Assembly (NCBI RefSeq): GCF_004135385.1
Contig: NZ_CP035493.1
Location: forward strand, 558,001 to 622,000
Reading direction: 5' to 3'
Source of the DNA: Xylanimonas protaetiae
GTDB lineage: Bacteria; Actinomycetota; Actinomycetes; Actinomycetales; Cellulomonadaceae
DNA length: 64,000 nucleotides
Both the position numbers and the translations under genes were made by a program. This document shows positions 60,384-64,000 of this stretch, piece after piece (the first letter of the stretch is position 1; the number at the start of each line of letters is the position of its first letter). Under the pieces are notes generated by a model. That model made no database searches and was not told the DNA's origin. It was given only the letters and a program-made list of their open reading frames with translations.

Positions 60384-60388
60384 CGACC

Positions 60389-60823
60389 TCAGGCCTGCTG
60401 GTTCGCGAAGGCCTCGGGGCCGTGCTCGGCGGCGGCCGGCTCCATGTAGCCGAACTCGAGGACGTTGCCGTCGGGGTCGGTGAGCTGGCGCTGGTACATG
60501 AAGCCGAGGTCCGTGGCCGGGCCCGGCTCGGCACCGCCCGCCGCCACGCCCGCGGCGACGGCGGCGTCGACCGCCGCGCGGCTGTCGAGGAAGATCGCCG
60601 TCGACGCCGAGACGGTCACGGCAGGGTCGCCGATCGGCCGCTCCGTGAACGTCTGGAAGTACTCGCGCACCAGGATCATGAAGTAGCTGTGGTCCTCCTC
60701 GACGACGACGCAGGCGGCGTTGTGGTCGGAGAAGAGCGGGTTGATGGTGAAGCCGAGCGCCGTGTAGAACGCCTTCGCGCGCTCCAGGTCGGTCACCGGC
60801 AGGTTGACGAACATCGCGGTCAT
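60389..60823 (-). CDS. VOC (glyoxalase/dioxygenase superfamily) protein
   Basis: 144 residues with two beta-alpha-beta-beta-beta modules: MFVNLPVTDLERAKAFYTALGF and LGFMYQRQLTDPDGNVLEFGYM. Glyoxalase-, bleomycin-resistance- or dioxygenase-like; the metal-ligand set is incomplete by eye, so function is open. ATG 60823 preceded by GAGGGAG. First gene of the VOC-HxlR pair, so probably induced when HxlR senses its ligand. Confidence 0.87.
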   Translation of the reverse strand: MTAMFVNLPVTDLERAKAFYTALGFTINPLFSDHNAACVVVEEDHSYFMILVREYFQTFTERPIGDPAVTVSASTAIFLDSRAAVDAAVAAGVAAGGAEPGPATDLGFMYQRQLTDPDGNVLEFGYMEPAAAEHGPEAFANQQA

Positions 60824-60875
60824 CGTGTGCTCCCTCTCGTGGTTCCACCAGGGTTCCAGCAGCGAACGACGTCCA

Positions 60876-60893
60876 CACTTGCAAAAACAAGTG
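60876..60893. promoter_or_regulatory. Inverted repeat upstream of the VOC-hxlR operon
   Basis: CACTTG-CAAAAA-CAAGTG, perfect 6-bp arms, 53 bp before the VOC start codon. ACTTG/CAAGT dyads are usual for HxlR-family operators. The AT-rich centre stands out in this GC-rich region. Confidence 0.6.
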
Positions 60894-60948
60894 CCCGGTC
60901 AAGACCCTCGCTCATGGTCGGCCGCGCGCTCCCGGCGCCGCTCGGGGC

Positions 60949-61500
60949 TCAGACCGTGGCGCCGCTCGCCGCGGGCTCGCCGCGACGCAACGTCAGGTGG
61001 CCGCCCAGGTAGCCGCTCGCGGTCACGGTCGCCCCGCCCGCGAGCGCCACCGCGACGCCCGCCCGGTGGTGCCCGCGCCGGCGCAGCCACCACGAGGCGC
61101 CGTACGTGAATGTCGCGGCCGCGTTCATCACCCCGTGGAGCGCGCCGACGCGGCTGGACTCGACGGACCGCAGGCCGCCCCAGTCGGCGAGCCCGCTCAG
61201 CGCCGTCGGGATCGCGGCGACGAACCCCGCCCCGACGAGCCGCTGCGCGGCGTCGGCATGACGTCCCGCGCCGGTGAGGTCGAGGACGGCGGAGCTCAGC
61301 CACAGCCCGAGGGGCAGGTCCGTCAGCAGCGGGTGCAGCGGGTGGCCGAGCGAGCGCCCGCGGAGCTCGTCGAGCACCCGCCCGGGTGGCAGGGAACCGG
61401 CGAGCCGGCGGTACCAGGACCGCAGCCCGTCGAGGCGCGCGTCCTGCTCGAGCCCCTCGGCCGTCCGGGCCAGGGCGCTGTGCGGTGCGTCTGTCGTCAT
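60949..61500 (-). CDS. DUF2231 membrane protein
   Basis: 183 residues. Family block GHPLHPLLTDLPLGLWLSSAVLDL, then further helices (about 85-105, 120-140, 146-165). DUF2231 proteins are four-helix membrane proteins of unknown function, often with redox partners; no ferredoxin-like domain is attached here. ATG 61500 with GGAGGG upstream. Stands alone between divergent or separate units. Confidence 0.88.
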   Translation of the reverse strand: MTTDAPHSALARTAEGLEQDARLDGLRSWYRRLAGSLPPGRVLDELRGRSLGHPLHPLLTDLPLGLWLSSAVLDLTGAGRHADAAQRLVGAGFVAAIPTALSGLADWGGLRSVESSRVGALHGVMNAAATFTYGASWWLRRRGHHRAGVAVALAGGATVTASGYLGGHLTLRRGEPAASGATV

Positions 61501-61625
61501 GGGTCCCTCCCCGCCGACTCGTGCCCCTCGTCCCGAGGCCGCACGGCCAGCGTAGGTCGGTGCGCGGGGCGGCGCAGCGGGCCGCCGGCTTGACCTCGCG
61601 CGGGCGCACCCGTCAGGTTGTGCGG

Positions 61626-62207
61626 GTGACGGCTCCTGGCAAGCGCGTGCTGCGCAGCGACCACCCCGACGCGGCGACCCTCCTGACGGACGGGTGGTCC
61701 GTGGTCGCGCGGTCCTGGGGCGCGGGCCTGCGTGCCGCCGACGTCGACGACGCCCGGTTCCGGGCGGCGCTGGTCCCGGGCGTCCGGGAGCTCGGCGCGG
61801 GCGACGCCGACGCCGTCCTGCGGCTGGACGCCGCCACGGCGGACGACTACCCGGGTGACGTCGCCAGCGCGCACGCGCCGCTCACGCCCGCGACCGCGAC
61901 CCCGGACGGCGCCCGGCGCGCGTGGGGTGCGTTCGACGGGGAGTCGCTCGTCGCCATGACCTTCGCCGACGTCGCGGGCACCCACGCGGAGACGGACTTC
62001 ACGGTCGTCGCGGCGAGCGCGCGCCGGCGCGGGCTGGCCACGGCGGTCAAGGCCGCGTCGGTCCTGGCGCTCGTCGCCGAGGGCGTCGCCACGTTCCGCA
62101 CCGGCGGGTCCGCCGACAACGCGGGGAGCCTCGCCGCGAACCGCGCGCTCGGCTACGTCGTCGACGAGGAGTGGTGGACGCTCGCCGCCCCGGCGCCCGG
62201 CAGGTGA
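61626..62207 (+). CDS. GNAT family N-acetyltransferase
   Basis: 193 residues. GNAT signature FTVVAASARRRGLATAVKAASVLALV and the end GSADNAGSLAANRALGYVVDEEW are typical of the C-terminal half of mycothiol-synthase-like GNATs. The N-terminal half is degenerate. GTG 61626 lies 6 nt after CAGGTT (61614-61619). Acceptor unknown. Convergent with the sugar-binding-protein gene over a strong hairpin. Confidence 0.82.
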   Translation: MTAPGKRVLRSDHPDAATLLTDGWSVVARSWGAGLRAADVDDARFRAALVPGVRELGAGDADAVLRLDAATADDYPGDVASAHAPLTPATATPDGARRAWGAFDGESLVAMTFADVAGTHAETDFTVVAASARRRGLATAVKAASVLALVAEGVATFRTGGSADNAGSLAANRALGYVVDEEWWTLAAPAPGR

Positions 62208-62236
62208 GCCTCCGGCCGGTGGGCCCGGCCGGAGGC
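62208..62236. terminator. Bidirectional hairpin between convergent genes
   Basis: GCCTCCGGCCGG-TGGGC-CCGGCCGGAGGC, a 12-bp perfect stem with a 5-nt loop, one base after the acetyltransferase stop and 8 bp after the binding-protein stop on the other strand. No T-tract. Confidence 0.7.
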
Positions 62237-62244
62237 CCGGGCCG

Positions 62245-63282
62245 TCAGAAGTTGAACTGGTCGATGTTGTCCTTGTTGAACCGGAACGGGTCGCCCAGCA
62301 GCACGGTGGCGTCCGCCCCGACCGTGAAGTCGCCGAGCTTGCCGGCCGTGAAGGTGCCGCCCTCCTTGCCCGTGATCTTGCCGCTGACCAGCGCGTCCGC
62401 GGCAAAGGCCGCGAGGTAGCCGAGGTCCTCGGGGTTCCACAGGGCGAACTCGGTGACGGTGCCGTCGGCCACGTAGTCGCGCATCTGGTTCGGCGTGCCC
62501 AGGCCGGTGAGGGCCACCTTGCCCTGGGACGACGACGTCGAGAGGTAGCGGGCCGCGGCGGCGATGCCCACGGTGGTGGGCGAGACGATGCCCTTGAGGT
62601 CGGGGTGCGACTGGAGCAGCGCCGCGGTCTTGTCGAACGAGGTCTGGTCGTCGTCGTTGCCGTACACGGTGTCGACCAGCGTGATGTTCGGGTGGTCGGC
62701 GAGGTCCTTCTTCATCATCTCGATCCACGCGTTCTGGTTGGTCGCGTTCGCGCTGGCCGAGAGGATCGCGATCTCGCCGGCGTCGCCGATCTGCTCCGCG
62801 ATCATGTCGACCTGCACCTTGGCGATGCCCTCGGCGGTGGCCTGGTTGACGAACAGGTCACGGCACGACGCGTCGGTGTCGGAGTCGAACGTGACGACCT
62901 TGGTGCCGGCCTGACGCGCCTCGTCGAGGGCGTCGCAGATGGCCTTCGGGTCGTTCGCGGACACGATGAGGGCCTTGGTGCCCTGCTGCGCCGCGGTGTT
63001 GATGAACGGCACCTGCGCGTCGGGCGAGCCGGTGTCGGGGCCCACCTCGGAGAACGTGCCGCCGAACTCGGACGTCGCCGCCTTGGCACCCTTGGTGCTC
63101 GTGTCGAAGTACGGGTTGCCGAGGTTCTTCGGCAGCATGACGACGGAGACGTCGCCGCCCCCGCCGGAGGCGCCGCCGGACGCGCCGCTGTTGGCGTTGC
63201 TGCCCGAGGAGCAGGCGCCCGCGGCGAGCACGACGGCGAGGACCGCGGCCGGAGCGACAGACCGCTTCATGGTGAACTTCAT
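62245..63282 (-). CDS. Sugar-binding lipoprotein of a RhaS-like ABC importer
   Basis: 345 residues. Signal AAVLAVVLAAGACSSG with lipobox (Cys near 24), Gly/Ser linker, then a ribose-binding-protein-type fold: VVMLPKNLGNPYFDTSTKGA, VPFINTAAQQGTKALIVSANDP, KVVTFDSDTDASCRDLFVNQ, TVGIAAAARYL. The text resembles rhamnose-binding RhaS more than ribose- or AI-2-binding proteins; substrate still inferred. ATG 63282 overlaps the permease stop by 4 bases (ATGA) and has GGAAGGGAAG upstream. Here the binding protein is the last gene. Confidence 0.9.
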   Translation of the reverse strand: MKFTMKRSVAPAAVLAVVLAAGACSSGSNANSGASGGASGGGGDVSVVMLPKNLGNPYFDTSTKGAKAATSEFGGTFSEVGPDTGSPDAQVPFINTAAQQGTKALIVSANDPKAICDALDEARQAGTKVVTFDSDTDASCRDLFVNQATAEGIAKVQVDMIAEQIGDAGEIAILSASANATNQNAWIEMMKKDLADHPNITLVDTVYGNDDDQTSFDKTAALLQSHPDLKGIVSPTTVGIAAAARYLSTSSSQGKVALTGLGTPNQMRDYVADGTVTEFALWNPEDLGYLAAFAADALVSGKITGKEGGTFTAGKLGDFTVGADATVLLGDPFRFNKDNIDQFNF

Positions 63283-64000
63283 CGTTCTTCCCTTCCTGGC
63301 TGTGGCTGTGCTGGAGCAAGGGGGCTGTGCTGGCGGCGCCGGACGAGCCAGCCGAGCACGCTCGTGGAGAGCACCGACGCCACCAGCAGCGCGCCGATGA
63401 TGATGTTGATGACGTTGACGGTCACGTTCTCCAGCCGCAGCGCGCTGGAGAGGACGCCGATGAGCAGGACGCCGGCGACGACGCCGTGCAGCGCGCCGCG
63501 CCCGCCGAAGATCGACACGCCGCCCAGCAGCACCGCGGCGACCACCTGGAGCTCGAGGCCCGTGGCGTTGTCGCCGCGCGCGGTGCCGTAGCGCAGCGTG
63601 AAGAAGACGCCGGCGAACGCGGCGACGGCCGCTGTGAGGACGAACAGCACGAGCTTGGTGCGCGCGACGGCGACGCCCGAGAAGTGGGCGGCGTCGGTGC
63701 TCAGGCCGATGTCGTAGATGCCGCGGCCGAACGGGGTGAGGTGCAGGAGCACCGCGAAGACGGCGACGAGCACCACGATCGGGACCACCACGAGCGGCAG
63801 CTGGGTCTGGCCGATGCGCGCCGTCGCGAGCTCGGTCCACCGGTCGGGGAAGTCCGTCACGGCCCGGGTGCCGAGCAGCCCGACGGCGATGCCGCGGAAG
63901 AGGGCCAGCGTGCCGATCGTGACCGCGAGCGAGGGCAGCCCGACGTACGCGACGAGGTAGCCGTTGAGCGCCCCGCACACCGCCCCGACCCCGAGCGCGG
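63279..64000 (-). CDS. Sugar ABC transporter permease (RbsC/RhaQ-like), N-terminus outside window
   Basis: About 240 C-terminal residues of a BPD_transp_2 permease. The frame is open to the window edge (ALGVGAVCGALNGYLVAYVGLPSLAVTIGTLALFRGIA). Helices continue through PLVVVPIVVLVAVFAVLLHL and VLLIGVLSSALRL, with the family loop GDNATGLELQVVAAVLLGGVSIFGGRG. The hydrophilic tail ends just inside the binding-protein gene. RhaP/RhaQ-type importer with the downstream RhaS-like protein. Confidence 0.92.
   Translation of the reverse strand, partial: ALGVGAVCGALNGYLVAYVGLPSLAVTIGTLALFRGIAVGLLGTRAVTDFPDRWTELATARIGQTQLPLVVVPIVVLVAVFAVLLHLTPFGRGIYDIGLSTDAAHFSGVAVARTKLVLFVLTAAVAAFAGVFFTLRYGTARGDNATGLELQVVAAVLLGGVSIFGGRGALHGVVAGVLLIGVLSSALRLENVTVNVINIIIGALLVASVLSTSVLGWLVRRRQHSPLAPAQPQPGREER

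Overview
The window is high-GC DNA with dense genes, GTG starts and many leaderless-type promoters. It looks like the chromosome of a Gram-positive actinobacterium, most likely a Micrococcales member near Cellulomonas, Isoptericola or Cellulosimicrobium. The pointers are resuscitation-promoting factors, a protein O-mannosyltransferase, DUF3349, carbohydrate-active enzymes and several sugar ABC importers. The order metG-tatD-rpf-rsmA(ksgA)-ispE, with rsmI, pmt, glmU and prs nearby, is the block known around Rv1002-Rv1018 of Mycobacterium tuberculosis. I see no insertion sequence, phage or CRISPR array.

Layout. 1-5.1 kb (minus strand): start of a glycosyltransferase, prs, glmU, tRNA-Gln(UUG) and two GDP-mannose-dehydratase-type enzymes. 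5.2-10.7 kb (plus): TetR regulator, two-gene ABC exporter, MarR regulator with a hypothetical gene, MFS transporter. 10.7-15.5 kb: two paralogous membrane-anchored PQQ-like beta-propeller proteins flanking an alpha/beta hydrolase and an acetyltransferase. 15.5-18.4 kb: ABC-F ATPase and a CE7 acetylxylan esterase. 18.4-28.9 kb (minus): ispE, rsmA with an odd tandem-repeat tail, four tandem DUF348/G5 muralytic (Rpf/SLT) proteins, tatD, metG. 28.9-42.4 kb: sugar dehydrogenase lipoprotein, nicotinamidase, rsmI, pmt, Nudix protein, GH20 hexosaminidase with a cell-wall-binding-like lipoprotein, phosphate transporter, a LexA-box gene, and a PP2C/STAS/anti-sigma switch. 42.4-51.4 kb: two ABC import operons on either side of one LacI regulator. 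51.4-56.7 kb: an accessory cluster of a secreted CxxC protein, a PqqD-like/M50 protease fused to a ParA-type ATPase, two paralogous short peptides and a divergent SARP regulator. 56.7-64 kb: acetyltransferases, pentapeptide protein, LysR, HxlR/VOC pair, DUF2231 protein and a RhaS-like sugar importer cut by the window end.

The strongest candidate for an undescribed system is 51.4-56.7 kb. The two peptides share an ELLPxRETL motif and an Ala/Asn-rich C-terminal half. The next gene joins a PqqD-like peptide-binding domain to a membrane metalloprotease. Upstream of the first peptide, seven heptads sit exactly 11 bp apart and end 9 bp before a -10 box, the architecture of a SARP operator, with a SARP gene next door. 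I read this as a SARP-controlled, protease-matured, exported peptide system of unknown product.

Other notable signals: two reading-frame breaks (metG and one propeller gene), both at five-base homopolymers where six bases restore the frame, so probably assembly error; a family of 22-30 bp perfect inverted repeats just after gene ends; about twenty start codons lying 6-7 nt after a -10 hexamer; strong hairpins between binding-protein and permease/ATPase genes of both ABC operons.
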